A stretch of 64,000 nt of DNA from Nakaseomyces glabratus (taxonomy: Eukaryota > Ascomycota > Saccharomycetes > Saccharomycetales > Saccharomycetaceae). The stretch is taken from assembly GCF_010111755.1 (NCBI RefSeq), contig NC_088960.1:1054001-1118000 (forward strand). Direction: 5' to 3'. The translations under genes and the position numbers were made by a program. A model generated the notes under the pieces. That model was not told the DNA's origin. It searched no databases and was given only the letters and a program-made list of their open reading frames with translations. The first letter of the stretch is position 1. Each line of letters opens with the position of its first letter. This document shows, in pieces, positions 10,401-20,571 of this stretch.

Positions 10401-10692
10401 GATTTGCACTTAGCAATCGTACTCCACATTTTTGTAAATGCTTTATGATTGGATGCTTAGGTTCTTTAAAACCGCTTGTTGCTCCAACAAATTCCTTACT
10501 AATTATTGGTGTTTCAATGGCATGTGTCAGTGACCCTTGATCTGTAATTTGGAGGTAATGTGTCTTCCAGACATCTATTGATAGTTCACTGCACCAGTCT
10601 ACCTTTCCTATAAAACACCCTTTGTTCTTCTTTATAAGAACTTGGAATCGTTCTGATGTGAAATGTGCCTGCAGCTGCTCTATATTGGACAT
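7486..10692 (-). CDS. BUD2: GTPase-activating protein for Rsr1/Bud1 (Bud2)
   Basis: This 1068-residue protein (S. cerevisiae Bud2 is about 1100) has a C2-like region near residues 370-480 and a RasGAP domain near 520-790. The arginine-finger loop is visible in LFRGNSILTKTLELYF (about 573-588), and the RasGAP signature is FLFLRFFCPLILNPKLF (about 690-706). The conserved acidic block KPEIGELEFEEITEDN lies near residue 855. Bud2 stimulates GTP hydrolysis by Rsr1 at the incipient bud site and so directs axial or bipolar budding. The ATG at 10692 gives the expected WCSELSIDVWKTHYLQIT block near residue 33. The C-terminus ends in a basic RFGRWLKKKI tail, probably for membrane contact (inference). 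Confidence 0.95.
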   Translation of the reverse strand: MSNIEQLQAHFTSERFQVLIKKNKGCFIGKVDWCSELSIDVWKTHYLQITDQGSLTHAIETPIISKEFVGATSGFKEPKHPIIKHLQKCGVRLLSANQHSQPGGQQTYQSQPLPIIEVIARNPNATKDMKVYLRIVNLEKFQELLVSLIWWSTFNSKGIFDKVRIQHPEYLPQTEPTDRIDVLSESFEIECNVYGPIPFDANVTTLKNISNIENYLSHSSFIDAGSMLDPDYLSNSSNFSWFKAKCILKKTGILDIIIDETIIYSLDVKTLLSSEVRIVNGHLYDDNCLYIGHLSSLRSKINYVGGNLLGGVGLDDKHQALLLHSKLKHEIELMYTLFQLFTSAEQLSLIGAARSNTLRLVNNLEVSVLEGNLNDMSGIEEGTLFVDVILWGKIFARTPFVQSSKNPFWREIFEFTEAVIPDKLQFDLKYNSDYKQQILGRCTITKDMIHGTMLDKETRVPLFSVANPEKQVGTLCLKVTSRRNYILPPNNFKKIDETLNSINLKYLTGFAYGESIGTSKEVEKCAVTFLNIFQTLQKEDIWCTILINKELEDFSKQSGSRPGIDGQYMPSRVNSLFRGNSILTKTLELYFLRIGREYLEKAFGTLIRNLLNEEVSFEMDPMRISAKDDIERRQIIQHNSEDLKQWVCTIWNRIIETSNDLPKKIKKQLHELRKGFEIICLEKGQQSILNCISAFLFLRFFCPLILNPKLFKFTESHLTMKQTRNMLLITKVLQNISTLNPFGVKEQWLQPLNPFVEGFREQVIEYVDKVTERKIDFSTKLLGSTADRETAMSIIKPDVLPYMKSSVYGIDKYQDETELIELITTDKLGVQNNIKSERTSDLDKLDDWTTVDEEKPEIGELEFEEITEDNSDVFGDDLMRYLKSNESPKKKPSSKIYSMQFKEITKQDYDLFEQLETESALLVNKLDRLLDRLADYEYPSIQLTEMGSFVQSMSNKIYYTKNGVIVADVLRDGYDDDQFSRLFNEDGKTDVFLSLPTVDIQNKRDNTERSQLHLHHQMNGNGKVKSSSMYNLGKIIGTKKKMSESEEFEDEKKLNATTRFGRWLKKKI

Positions 10693-12336
10693 TAATCTAC
10701 TTTGTGCGAAAAACTAAGTGACTGCTAGACTACAGGCATATATTAATATGATTTCTGATAGTGGCTTCAACCAGATAATGCTATAGAAACTCTTCAGGAC
10801 AATGTGGAACTTCCCTTCCAATTCTTTCAACTAATGTATAAATATTCAAAAGTAGCAATATGTAGCTAGTCCAATTGTTATATCTAGTATTTGCAATCGA
10901 AGACTCTCACAAAACTTATTATAATTTATGTAAAACAGGGTACTGTCACTTCTATCTGCTGAAATTCTGAACTGCTCGAAATGATTTGCGCGAGACGGTG
11001 ACTTAGGAAATGCTAATAACCTATTTCAAAATAACAAATAACGTCAAAAAAAGCAGAGAATTGATAAACCAGATACTCAAAATGTAGCTAGACGCAATTA
11101 ACAAAACCTGTTATTTACCAAGAAAAAACTATTTAAATGGATTATTAATATCTTATATGAAACGTTTTTTTTGTTATTTTGGAGTTCTGTAACCTTGAGT
11201 ATAGAACTGTGTGAAATTGGTAATGGCAGTTGTTAACACCGTAGCTTGAAGGTTGACATCTTATCTAATAACAAGTATAAGTGTGTCGGGGGTGAACATC
11301 AAATTCTAATTTAGAATTGCACAGAATTACTGAAATGTAGCCCTGGACATTCAAATAACAACACTGCTCTGTGAACAAAATCTCCTCGTATTATAATTCT
11401 TTTTTATTAGCAATACTTACACGTTGCAAGATCAAAATGCTGTTAAAACCTAGCACTAGTCGCTGAGTTTCGCATATGTTAGTCCATCGAGTCATTACCG
11501 AATTGGATGAACTAAATATGACAATTCAGTGTGAAAAGTAAAACTTGGTTTGGGTGTATGCCAATAACATCAGATGATGAAGGTAATGCTATATACTCCC
11601 CTTTGGAATTTTAGAAGCAGTATTTAAGCAACCAATAAATAACTATACGTGGTTAGTTTACCAATGGAATATCATATCGATGTGTAGAATATCACCAAAT
11701 ATTTCAGAATATATTTTGTTGGGAAAACAGAATCCGAAGCAATTGGAGTCACAGTCGAAGGGCTATGTGCATGAGAAAAAAATACGCAATCATTATTTAG
11801 AAACCCTTTCATATAGAGCTGTCTTCAATCTTGGAAGGATTCTTGCGATGAGCAGTTATGCTTCTACTTTGGCGATGATGTGTTACCTTCTGACAGATTA
11901 CCCATTTAGGAAAATGGAAGCCTACTAAAATTGAGAAACTAATGGGTTCGCAGAGAAACAAACGTACAAAAATATCGCAAATCTAAAATTCCTTCGAAAC
12001 AGATACCGTAATCATCAACATATTTACACAATATATGAAATATTAGTATCTCGACAATTACTTTTATTACCTACTGTAGCTAGTATGTAATAAGCCCATA
12101 CCGAGATATGGGCATATCTTCAAAATTGGGAGAAAATGTAGCGGTCTTGCATAACTAGTTTATATCTGCAAGCTCCTAATGTGTCATACATTTCAAAATC
12201 AAATGGGTAATGATACAACTATATTGTTATACTAGGACAACATAAATCAGTTGTAGTCATTAGTACTTATTTATGTTACATAAATATTTTTGTCATGTCT
12301 CTCGTCCAGTAAAATTTAGATTCATACGAACCACTT
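10693..12336. other. 1.6-kb spacer: BUD2 upstream region and SEC14-like 3' flank
   Basis: This is long AT-rich DNA with no convincing gene. An 82-codon frame at 11680-11928 has no recognisable domain and I do not call it. No tRNA B-box, repeat array or transposon remnant was found. Confidence 0.6.
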
Positions 12337-13257
12337 CTACATTACAAATGATTTAGGAGCTTCTCCCTCTGGGCCAATAAACTTAGGGTCTCTCCATGGG
12401 CCTATGTCCGACAATGCTAAGCCACCTTTAGAGCTACTAACTTCAGATTTACCACCATATTTAACAGGCAAGTTCTCTGCTGGGATCTGCTTCAACAGCT
12501 CTTTCTTATATGATGATCCCAAGATGAAAATCTTTGAAACTGTAACCGGATCTAAGAATGGCTTGAATAGACGGAAGGCAGTAGAGAATCCAAATGGAGC
12601 GTTGATCAAGTAAAACTTACCCATCCGTTCTGGGTAATAGTTTTGACCAATATGTGATGCTTCCTTAACATAAGAAAGAACATGATATGCACTTGAAATT
12701 GAAATACCCTTTAAATCCATAATAGTACATGAAGTCTCTATTAAATAACCCCTACTTCTAGAACATGCTGGTAGTCTATATTTAACAAATGATTCATACT
12801 CCCAAACTAGGTTCTTGATCATACGTTCGTGGGTTGTAATCTTGTACATCTCATTTAAGTTAACTGTACCGAGTTCTTCGAAATAAACAGGTCTACCGTC
12901 TTTATCGATCTTATGGTAGTATTGTGGATAGTACTTAGCAACCAATGGTTTCTCTTCATAATGGAAGTCCTCCAAGATGGTATCCACACCAGCAGACTTC
13001 CTCCATTTTTCACACGCGACATACATCTCTTTGGCCATAGCAACATTAAATTTTCTGGCTCTCAGAAATCTTAGTAAAGTAGCATCATCAAGTCTCAGCT
13101 TATATCCATCTTTTTGTAATTGCTCTTTCAATTGAGCCAGAGCTTTTTTTTGAGAATCATTCAAGTTACCTGGAGTGCCTGAAGGCGACCCTGGTTCACA
13201 CACAGATGGAAACGAATCCAGAATCTCTTTCTCCTTCTTAATAGCCTCTTCACTCAT
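12337..13257 (-). CDS. SEC14: Sec14-type phosphatidylinositol/phosphatidylcholine transfer protein at the SFH1 locus
   Basis: The product has 306 residues, with a CRAL-TRIO N-terminal helical region (about 30-85, [17 protein letters not shown]) and the CRAL-TRIO lipid pocket (about 105-285, including [36 protein letters not shown] and [20 protein letters not shown]). Sec14 exchanges PtdIns and PtdCho and supports PtdIns4P signalling for Golgi secretion. The overall sequence looks closer to Sec14 (304 residues in S. cerevisiae), while blocks such as [14 protein letters not shown] and AYHVLSYVK look like its paralogue Sfh1 (YKL091C). The position next to BUD2 is that of SFH1. S. cerevisiae SEC14 has a 5' intron; none is visible here. 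The function is secure, the exact orthology is not. Confidence 0.9.
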   Translation of the reverse strand: MSEEAIKKEKEILDSFPSVCEPGSPSGTPGNLNDSQKKALAQLKEQLQKDGYKLRLDDATLLRFLRARKFNVAMAKEMYVACEKWRKSAGVDTILEDFHYEEKPLVAKYYPQYYHKIDKDGRPVYFEELGTVNLNEMYKITTHERMIKNLVWEYESFVKYRLPACSRSRGYLIETSCTIMDLKGISISSAYHVLSYVKEASHIGQNYYPERMGKFYLINAPFGFSTAFRLFKPFLDPVTVSKIFILGSSYKKELLKQIPAENLPVKYGGKSEVSSSKGGLALSDIGPWRDPKFIGPEGEAPKSFVM

Positions 13258-14189
13258 CAGTAGTGTAATCGTATGTCACTGTCTTTATGCTTAGGTGACC
13301 AAGAAGATAGTTTGGCATGCTCAACATAACTCAATTTTTATATATCTGATCCCTATTCGATGAGCATCAAAGAGCTTTCTCGAAGTACGGATTTACCTCG
13401 GATTACCTTACAACGTGGTGAACGATTCTTCCAAGGCCGATTCGAGGATTGAATCATTCGCAATGGGATCGGCAACATATTGCAACACTTGCAGGGCTAT
13501 ACCAACCGACTTCGTCTGTATACACTAACAACTACAAGGGTTCAAAGCCTTTCAATTCCCAATTCCAAATGAAACACATGATTACTCCTTTTACCTCTTA
13601 CAACATAACTCATTTTCCAGTTCAAGAACATAAATCTACAATACTAGGTCTTCCATGGTACACCAAGATATATACAAACGTTCCAGTCTCATCAGTAACT
13701 TGCATCCATTAATCTGTATAATAATAACAACGCCTGCTCTTATAGGCTATATTCACAAATAATAGTCTAAAGTCTTAGCTTTGCTGTTGATAAATCAACT
13801 TACCCGGCTCTTAGTACCCATTTCTGCAATGAATGGGAATTCCCGTCTGGAACCTTCGCACTACGTAATACCAGTATAACCATATATGTCATTTGTGAAT
13901 AAGATAATACCAACATTGAGGAATTTGTTGGCCATAGCTGGATTAATCCTTCTCGACGTAATAGTACAACATATTCAATACTTATACAATTGCCTCTACG
14001 CGCTACGACTCGAGCGAATCCTGTGAATATTCTACTTGATCTAGAGTGAAAGTCCCAATAATCAATACCTTGTCCATACACTTTTACAGCTAGGCAACTA
14101 GCACAAAATATATGATTTGACCACCTCGTTAGGCGATTGTTATAACTTATAGAGTGGAAAAATAAGATAATTTATAAATATTATAAAAC
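13258..14189. promoter_or_regulatory. Divergent upstream region of SEC14-like gene (-) and SSN2 (+)
   Basis: This 0.9-kb region has two divergent promoters. CGATGAGC at 13358-13365, about 100 bases from the SEC14-like ATG, is a partial PAC motif. Small frames at 13449-13712 and 13800-14081 show no domain and are probably chance. Confidence 0.4.
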
Positions 14190-17100
14190 ATGAAGGAAGC
14201 CACTGATGATTACGATTTATCGAAATTGGTCTCTAACTTCTATAGACTAGAGAAAATAACGAAGATAAACTATGCTCAATACCTACCGAAGAAGCAAAAT
14301 GATCAATGGGGTATTCAGATGGAGATTCAAATGAGGAAGAAAGATAGAAAGCTATTGGTGGCTTTACTTTCTAAGGAATTGTGGTGTTTTAGTATAAACG
14401 ATCAAGTTCTGCCATCGCCGAATGATATTGATCCCGAACTGAACGTTAGCGCAGATAAAACTGGTAGTTTCACAGCAGATTACTCAAAACCTAACCTACC
14501 TCCGCATTATGCATTATTCCTAAAATCCTTGAAAAGAATGATCTATCTCAACTTAGTTGAACAATCCAAAAACACCCTTGTGCAGTTTGGGAATTCATGT
14601 ATTAACATTACCAAGAATAATGAGAGCAACAATCTACTACAAATTGAACCCCATTTGTTTTCTAATAGTGAGTTGGCTATATCAATATGTGTCAAAGATT
14701 TGGGATTGCTGCCACTCAAGGTCAACAGTATTGATCCGGCGTTTTTGAGTTCTCATGCATTATATATGGCTCCTTCAGGCGTCAGAGTATATTTGGTGGA
14801 AAACAAAAATGATAACTCTGGTACAAATCAGGAACACTTGCACAAATATCTAGTGCCTGTGCCAGAAAACGGTGAGGTGTTGTTAAAGACTTTGTACGCC
14901 TCTCATGGAATTAAGTTAAACAGTAGCACATGCCAATGGGTAAATATAATACCTAATATAACACATTTAAATGGTAGGGCCCCTAATATTTCACAATATA
15001 TGGATTTACCAAAAGAACTTAGAACTATTGTTTGGCCGCTTGATTTAGTATTTGCTCAACCCGCCCTTGACATCGACTCCTCAACAACTTTAAGTCAAAT
15101 CAATGGTTTGGATACCTTTGAGGATACTCTATCTCTCATAGATAACTTCCTTCAACTAAAGCAATCCTCATCATATCGAACACCAGGTAGTTCAGGAGGT
15201 TTAACTGGAACTAATATTGGTACAAACGTATTCAGCTCTGAAGGTGCTTATACCGATCAATTTCAAGTATATCCGAAATCACAGACTAATCAACAACAAA
15301 CATCGAGTAATTCAAAAGTTTCTCCATCAGATGCAGCATCTCCTTATCCGGGTATCGATAAAATTATTGAGCAAAAGCAGTTCACACCAGACTTTATGGC
15401 CAGTCCAAGTGTCAGCGGCAACAGCAATGAGTTATTTAATGATAGAAAGAATGGGCATACAGATTTACTAATAAGTCCATCAAAGATGGATGTCGACACG
15501 GACTTCCCAGGGAGTAACCTTGCTGGTCAAGAGGCTCCATCGCAACCTGCTTCCGATGTGAAAAAGAGCTCTGTTTCTGCGAGTGATTCTGAATTGTTCG
15601 GTGAAGAAGATGAAGACGAAGATGATGCTGACCTATTTGGAGAAAGCAATAACGACTCAACTGGAGAATCAAACGCAAATAATTCAAAGGGAGAAATAAC
15701 TGAAGATATTTTCGCTTCATCTGATGACGAAAGCAGTCTTCAACCTAAAAAGGAAAGTACTTTTTATGACGGAATAAAGAATGGAAGCGCAGAAAGTGGT
15801 CTAAACATGCAAGACAGAGCCAATTTGAAAAGAACATATCTAGATATTAGAATCGAAGAAACCCCACTGTCGAGCCCCTTATATACTGATCCAGGTGCAC
15901 CTCTTCCGGTCGAGACCCCAAGAGATCGAAGAAAAAGTGTGTTTGCTCCATTAAATTTTAATCCCATTATTGCAAAAGATGTCGATAATAAATACAAAAA
16001 TGGAGGTAAATACTCTTTTAGTCCATTACAAAAGGAAGAGGCTCTAAATTTTGATGTTTCTAGGACTGAACTTTCAAGTTCGGAAGGTGAAGATTCTGAA
16101 AGCTCTGATGATGAACTAGAAGACCTAGCCAACAAAAATGATGGTGTGGTGTATGACAAGGCAGAAAATATAGGTTATAAAACGTTTGCTAACCTCCAAG
16201 ATTCTGTACCTCCCGGTCTAATAAAACAAGATTTTCTTGGAAATCCTTATCTTGCATCTTTAGAAGGCTCCAAAGAGGGGCAAAATACAATATGGAAAAT
16301 GCCACAAACAGACATAGCTCAAACGGAATCCCCACTCAAAGCAATTGATACATCAATTGGGCCAGATGGTACACTCCCAAATACTACAAGTTCAGAACAA
16401 AGCAAATCAGTCTATGTTCATGACTATGGCATATCACCTACAAAAATGAGTAATGACCCGGCTTTCGACACTGCTAAAATAGAAGGCAAGTATGAATTTA
16501 TGAATAATTTCCCAAGTAGCTTTCCATTTTTATTGCGTCATATGCCATTATCATTGATCCCTGACACTTTTAAGCACCTAAATCCCACCATCACAGTCAA
16601 TGAGAGGAACAACCAGATCATTGACTTATTGGCCGAACAGATTGTCTATGATTATAATATACTAGGAAATTTAACCATTCCAGATGTACCTTACTCTGGC
16701 ATACGCAATTACTCAAATGGGGTAGTTAAAAATACAATCGATAATTTGTTTAGTGAGTTTACAAGACTCGATGGAACAACACTGATATCAAGGTTGTACC
16801 CCATGGAAACACCATTTGTTTCTGTTCGTAAACAGCATGATCAAATCAAACTGAGATCTGATGTCCAACAATTTACAAAATATGCAAACCTAAAACCGGT
16901 CCGAGGAATCAAAAATTTTAAATTTTTAGTTTTAACAGATTCTTTTAAGGAAGATTGCATACAGTTCATATCATCACTGTCTCAAACCTATATCAATCAC
17001 GAATTAGGGTTCTGCGAGCACCTACAACTCACAAATGAGGATAGTAAAGGCCTCATCTATCTTAAAGACTTTGAAGATAGTAAATTATTATTACTAGCTG

Positions 17101-18227
17101 CCCAAATTGTGTCATACTTGTCAACAAATCGTACCTCAGGAAAGGAAGTTGCCTTTATGATGATAATTCCGGTGCAACGATGTGATATATCTGAGCTTGT
17201 AGAGAAGACTGCTAAATTTCAAATCATACAGAATGAGGTTAAGGCAAAGATTCCTAGCATGGAACTTTACTTAAAAATTGTACCTATGGATTTTATTAAG
17301 AGTCCATTAACATCAGTGGATGATTACACAAACTTGTGTATTAGTATCTACAATATTCTTCCGAATAAAATGATTAAATTTACTCATATACGAAAGCAAA
17401 TACCAGAGAAACTAACTTTTAAGACTTCTCAACAAGCATCTGCTTTCAAGTATGATGCGTATATCCATTTAGCATACTCTCGTAGTGTTGATAAGCAGTG
17501 GATGTTTGCGGCACTCTCTGATAGTGCTGGGAAGGAAAACATGATGAAAACATGGTATCTAGGCTCATCCAAGAACAAATTTGATGAGGCTTGTAATCAT
17601 ATCTGGGAAATGGCGTTATCCTTAGCTGGAAAGAACTACGGGAAGGTATGTCTCATATTAACAAGATTAAACGGTATATTACCAGATGATGAGTTGATGA
17701 ACTGGAGAAGGTTGAGTGGCCGAAACATACACTTAGCTGTTGTGTGCGTAGACGATAACACTAAAATATCGTTTTTTGACCGCAATGAATCGTATCCTTC
17801 TTACAAGCGACTATACCAAAATGCCAATTCAATAGAGACATTGGTTGACCCTGAACGCATAGATGATTACTTAATACGTGATTTAGACCAAGATATTCAC
17901 GGTGTCATTTTCGAAAATCCCTTTCCTTTGGTGAACTCTTTACACAGATGTGCGATCAAGTCTGGCGCACTTGTTAAGTTCAATGTAAGTACAACTGCGA
18001 CAGAACCCCACTCTCTTGATAAATTTGAAGTCAATCTGTTGAATTGCCCCCACTCGGATAGTTTCAAGTTGTTGGAGACTATATTAGAAGAATTCAGAAA
18101 CTTGGCCGCATTAAACGTGTGGTTTGGTATTACCAACGGCGAAAATGGGCATATCCCATGGCATGTCCTTGCCGTAAAGAAAATGATGAAGACTTTGGTA
18201 CATACCCGGGTGAAAGTAGCACAGTAA
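14190..18227 (+). CDS. SSN2: Mediator CDK8-module subunit Med13 (Ssn2/Srb9)
   Basis: This 1345-residue protein (S. cerevisiae 1420) has the MED13 N-terminal domain at about residues 1-340, with the blocks SADKTGSFTADYSKPNLPPHY and FGNSCINIT. A disordered middle contains an acidic segment near 470-515 (LFGEEDEDEDDADLFGES) and the conserved block LPVETPRDRRKSVFAPLNFN near 575. The C-terminal MED13 domain (about 780-1340) contains LILTRLNGILPDDELMNWRR and ends with ILEEFRNLAALNVW and the basic tail. Med13 links the Cdk8 kinase module (Med12, CycC, Cdk8) to core Mediator and mainly represses transcription. S. cerevisiae SSN2 and APT2 are also neighbours. Confidence 0.97.
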   Translation: MKEATDDYDLSKLVSNFYRLEKITKINYAQYLPKKQNDQWGIQMEIQMRKKDRKLLVALLSKELWCFSINDQVLPSPNDIDPELNVSADKTGSFTADYSKPNLPPHYALFLKSLKRMIYLNLVEQSKNTLVQFGNSCINITKNNESNNLLQIEPHLFSNSELAISICVKDLGLLPLKVNSIDPAFLSSHALYMAPSGVRVYLVENKNDNSGTNQEHLHKYLVPVPENGEVLLKTLYASHGIKLNSSTCQWVNIIPNITHLNGRAPNISQYMDLPKELRTIVWPLDLVFAQPALDIDSSTTLSQINGLDTFEDTLSLIDNFLQLKQSSSYRTPGSSGGLTGTNIGTNVFSSEGAYTDQFQVYPKSQTNQQQTSSNSKVSPSDAASPYPGIDKIIEQKQFTPDFMASPSVSGNSNELFNDRKNGHTDLLISPSKMDVDTDFPGSNLAGQEAPSQPASDVKKSSVSASDSELFGEEDEDEDDADLFGESNNDSTGESNANNSKGEITEDIFASSDDESSLQPKKESTFYDGIKNGSAESGLNMQDRANLKRTYLDIRIEETPLSSPLYTDPGAPLPVETPRDRRKSVFAPLNFNPIIAKDVDNKYKNGGKYSFSPLQKEEALNFDVSRTELSSSEGEDSESSDDELEDLANKNDGVVYDKAENIGYKTFANLQDSVPPGLIKQDFLGNPYLASLEGSKEGQNTIWKMPQTDIAQTESPLKAIDTSIGPDGTLPNTTSSEQSKSVYVHDYGISPTKMSNDPAFDTAKIEGKYEFMNNFPSSFPFLLRHMPLSLIPDTFKHLNPTITVNERNNQIIDLLAEQIVYDYNILGNLTIPDVPYSGIRNYSNGVVKNTIDNLFSEFTRLDGTTLISRLYPMETPFVSVRKQHDQIKLRSDVQQFTKYANLKPVRGIKNFKFLVLTDSFKEDCIQFISSLSQTYINHELGFCEHLQLTNEDSKGLIYLKDFEDSKLLLLAAQIVSYLSTNRTSGKEVAFMMIIPVQRCDISELVEKTAKFQIIQNEVKAKIPSMELYLKIVPMDFIKSPLTSVDDYTNLCISIYNILPNKMIKFTHIRKQIPEKLTFKTSQQASAFKYDAYIHLAYSRSVDKQWMFAALSDSAGKENMMKTWYLGSSKNKFDEACNHIWEMALSLAGKNYGKVCLILTRLNGILPDDELMNWRRLSGRNIHLAVVCVDDNTKISFFDRNESYPSYKRLYQNANSIETLVDPERIDDYLIRDLDQDIHGVIFENPFPLVNSLHRCAIKSGALVKFNVSTTATEPHSLDKFEVNLLNCPHSDSFKLLETILEEFRNLAALNVWFGITNGENGHIPWHVLAVKKMMKTLVHTRVKVAQ

Positions 18228-19980
18228 CTCTAGTTAGTCCCACTAACGTATATACACTATTTGCAATCAAATTCATAGCTTTTTGTAAATCTACTATTTT
18301 TGTTAGCAAATTTCAAATAATTACAATATGTCCTGGGCACCCAGGGGTTCATCTTTTGAGAATAACCTAAAAACTATATCGTCCTGTGCCTCATTGGTAT
18401 ATCTTGCTGTGAAACCGTATATCCAAAATAGTATGTAAGTATTATTGTTAGTGCCTTGAGACTGGGTACATAGCTGGTAATTGTGGCTATAGACACTATT
18501 TGTCACTATGCCCCTCACCCGAATCTTGAAAAGGAGTGTAATCAGGTGGGGCAATCCCGTGATTCATCAAGTTGATATGAGCTCACAGAGGGGAGTAGGA
18601 GGCACAAATTCATTAGCACAGGGCTTTCTGTGAATATAGATGGCCTCTGTTCACATGTGAATTTTATTCCTTCAGTATTTCCCAGACAACGGCAGCATAC
18701 ATTGCCGTGCGGGTGTTATTTACTCTAAATATGCTAATCTTTGTGCTGCGGGTGAATCTCCACGAATTTTGTTTGGATTTTTCCGCTGGAAGAAATAAGG
18801 GTTAGCTCATAAAACCACTTTCCTGAAGGGCTTTCTAAGACTCCCCTCTCTATTAGTTGGTGTTTTTCTGTACGCACTTTAGATCCCTCCCTCACATGCT
18901 CTACGCCCATTATTATCTCTCTAGAGTTTATCCGTGCGGAAAAATCTATTGGGTGTGTGCAAATACGTAGATCACTCCTTTAGCTATTCACGCACCCAAT
19001 TATAATTTTGTCAGGCTTTTTCTCTGGAGGGCCATCGGAAATACTTCATATGCGTCCCTTCATAACGTTAGCTTTTCTATACAGCAATCCCTTTTCTTAA
19101 TTTTACAGTTGTTCCCCTCTAATATACAGCACTACAAGCCAGTGAGGATTCGGGGGAACTGTATATAACTCAAAGAAGGATTATTCTCCGTGCAGTGGTT
19201 TCTCCCGGCAACACTTTCCTGCACAGAGAAACCCTCGTGGTAGTTTCTCTAAGACGCTCAATTCTAATAATCGGAAAAACCCTCTTCTACCCTCATGAGG
19301 GTAGCAGCTGCAGTGAACAGTGGCACACCAGGCTAGCCAGAAAGCTTGACTAGATTATTAACTCAGTCAGAGACTACTGCACCGGGGCCGATATTATGTT
19401 AGAGCCCTCGAGGAATCCAGAAGTTCAAGCATTCGTCACTTCGCGATACTTGGTGGCTGGGACTATCGGCCAAGGAAAATCAAGGCCGATTCCATAGTAA
19501 TAGCATACTGATTTCTACTAGTGGCAAGAGAAGAAAGCAGAAAATAGGAAATATACCAGCTAATAACGGGTACTGTTGGGTCATGGTGACGAGTATGCAA
19601 TGCAGTTGTAATACCTGAAATCATCCGATAACGATTTTCTTCCAGAGAGGCTCTGGGCAGGAATATTGAAAATGTAAGAAAGCCTTGTAACGGCAGAGAG
19701 GGGACACTTTCGAATACCACTTATTGCGTAATGCGATATGCTACTATTCTTACTTGGAACAATGCAAGTCATCTAAGACTCAGGATAAGCCAAGAAAGGC
19801 TGGAAAAAAATTAGCTGATGGCCCTAAGCTAGAAATATATAAATGTAATGAATTTTAAATTGAGCACCAACGATAAAAAATACAATAATCGTATGTAACT
19901 GATATAGTTCTGGCAGATACAATCAGTATTTTTTTTTTCACATTTATTTTTTCTTAATACTATAATTACCTGAGTCAGGG
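18228..19980. other. 1.75-kb spacer with palindromes and inverted repeats, upstream of APT2
   Basis: No coding frame of note was found. The stretch 18.3-19.5 kb looks richer in G+C than neighbouring spacers. It contains CCTGGGCACCCAGG (18332-18345), the 18-base perfect palindrome CTACCCTCATGAGGGTAG (19287-19304), a hairpin AGAGAAAC/GTTTCTCT (19225-19250), and GGCCGATA near 19387 facing TATCGGCC near 19464. CCGTGC occurs three times and CCCCT (Msn2/4 stress element) several times on both strands. A perfect TGAGTCA (19971-19977; Gcn4/Bas1-type) sits three bases before the APT2 ATG. This may be a complex promoter or a structured non-coding RNA. Confidence 0.4.
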
Positions 19981-20571
19981 ATGGAGATGGAGGAAGTGTC
20001 TGTTGTGGAAGAATGTAGGCGGGAACTACGATCTGCGTTACACCAGTATCCGAACTTTCCTACACAAGGTGTTCTCTTCGAGGATTTTATGACTATATTT
20101 CAGAATCCCTCATTATTTAAAACTCTAATTAATACATTGAAAAGCCATTTGAATGAAGAGTTCCCCAATGGCGAGATAGATTACATTGTTGGTATTGAGT
20201 CCCGGGGATTTTTATTTGGACCGACTCTCGCATTAGCAATGGATGTAGGTTTCGTGCCCATAAGAAAAGCTGGCAAGCTGCCCGGTGAGCTTGTTAGAGC
20301 TGATTGTGAGAAAGAATATGGATCTGCAACATATGAGCTACAAAAAGAGGCGATACCGAAGGGTTCCAATGTAGTTCTTATAGATGATGTCCTGGCAACC
20401 GGTGGATCCGCAACTGCTGCAACTCAATTATTAATGAGTGTCGGATCAAATATATTAGAGTATTGTTTCTTAATGGAACTGGATTTCCTGAAGGGTAAAT
20501 TGAAATTGAATGATGCTCCAGTTTTCTCTCTTCTACATACTCAGGAAGAAGGCCTAAAGAGGAGCCCATGA
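19981..20571 (+). CDS. APT2: Adenine phosphoribosyltransferase (APT2 locus)
   Basis: The 196-residue enzyme converts adenine and PRPP to AMP in purine salvage (cytosol). The PRPP-binding loop VVLIDDVLATGGSATAA is at about residues 130-146. The adenine-pocket and dimer regions are seen in HQYPNFPTQGVLFEDF (about 22-37), ESRGFLFGPTLALA and RKAGKLPGE. S. cerevisiae has active APT1 and an inactive duplicate, APT2. This gene lies between SSN2 and DOT1, the APT2 position, yet its sequence reads like Apt1 (for example RKAGKLPGE and VMELDF-like ELDFLKGKLKL). Activity is therefore likely. The first ATG is used; a second in-frame ATG follows at codon 3. The C-terminus extends slightly past the usual end. 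Confidence 0.92.
   Translation: MEMEEVSVVEECRRELRSALHQYPNFPTQGVLFEDFMTIFQNPSLFKTLINTLKSHLNEEFPNGEIDYIVGIESRGFLFGPTLALAMDVGFVPIRKAGKLPGELVRADCEKEYGSATYELQKEAIPKGSNVVLIDDVLATGGSATAATQLLMSVGSNILEYCFLMELDFLKGKLKLNDAPVFSLLHTQEEGLKRSP

Noticed and set aside
11680..11928. 82-codon frame upstream of BUD2
   Set aside because: No domain, no syntenic counterpart known to me, and isolated in non-coding DNA.
13258..13340. A 5' intron in the SEC14-like gene, as in S. cerevisiae SEC14
   Set aside because: No branch site or donor was found, and the frame from the ATG at 13257 already covers the conserved start.
18332..18345. GCACCCAG-containing palindrome as a telomerase RNA template
   Set aside because: The match to a telomere-repeat complement is only eight bases and no surrounding telomerase RNA landmark was seen.
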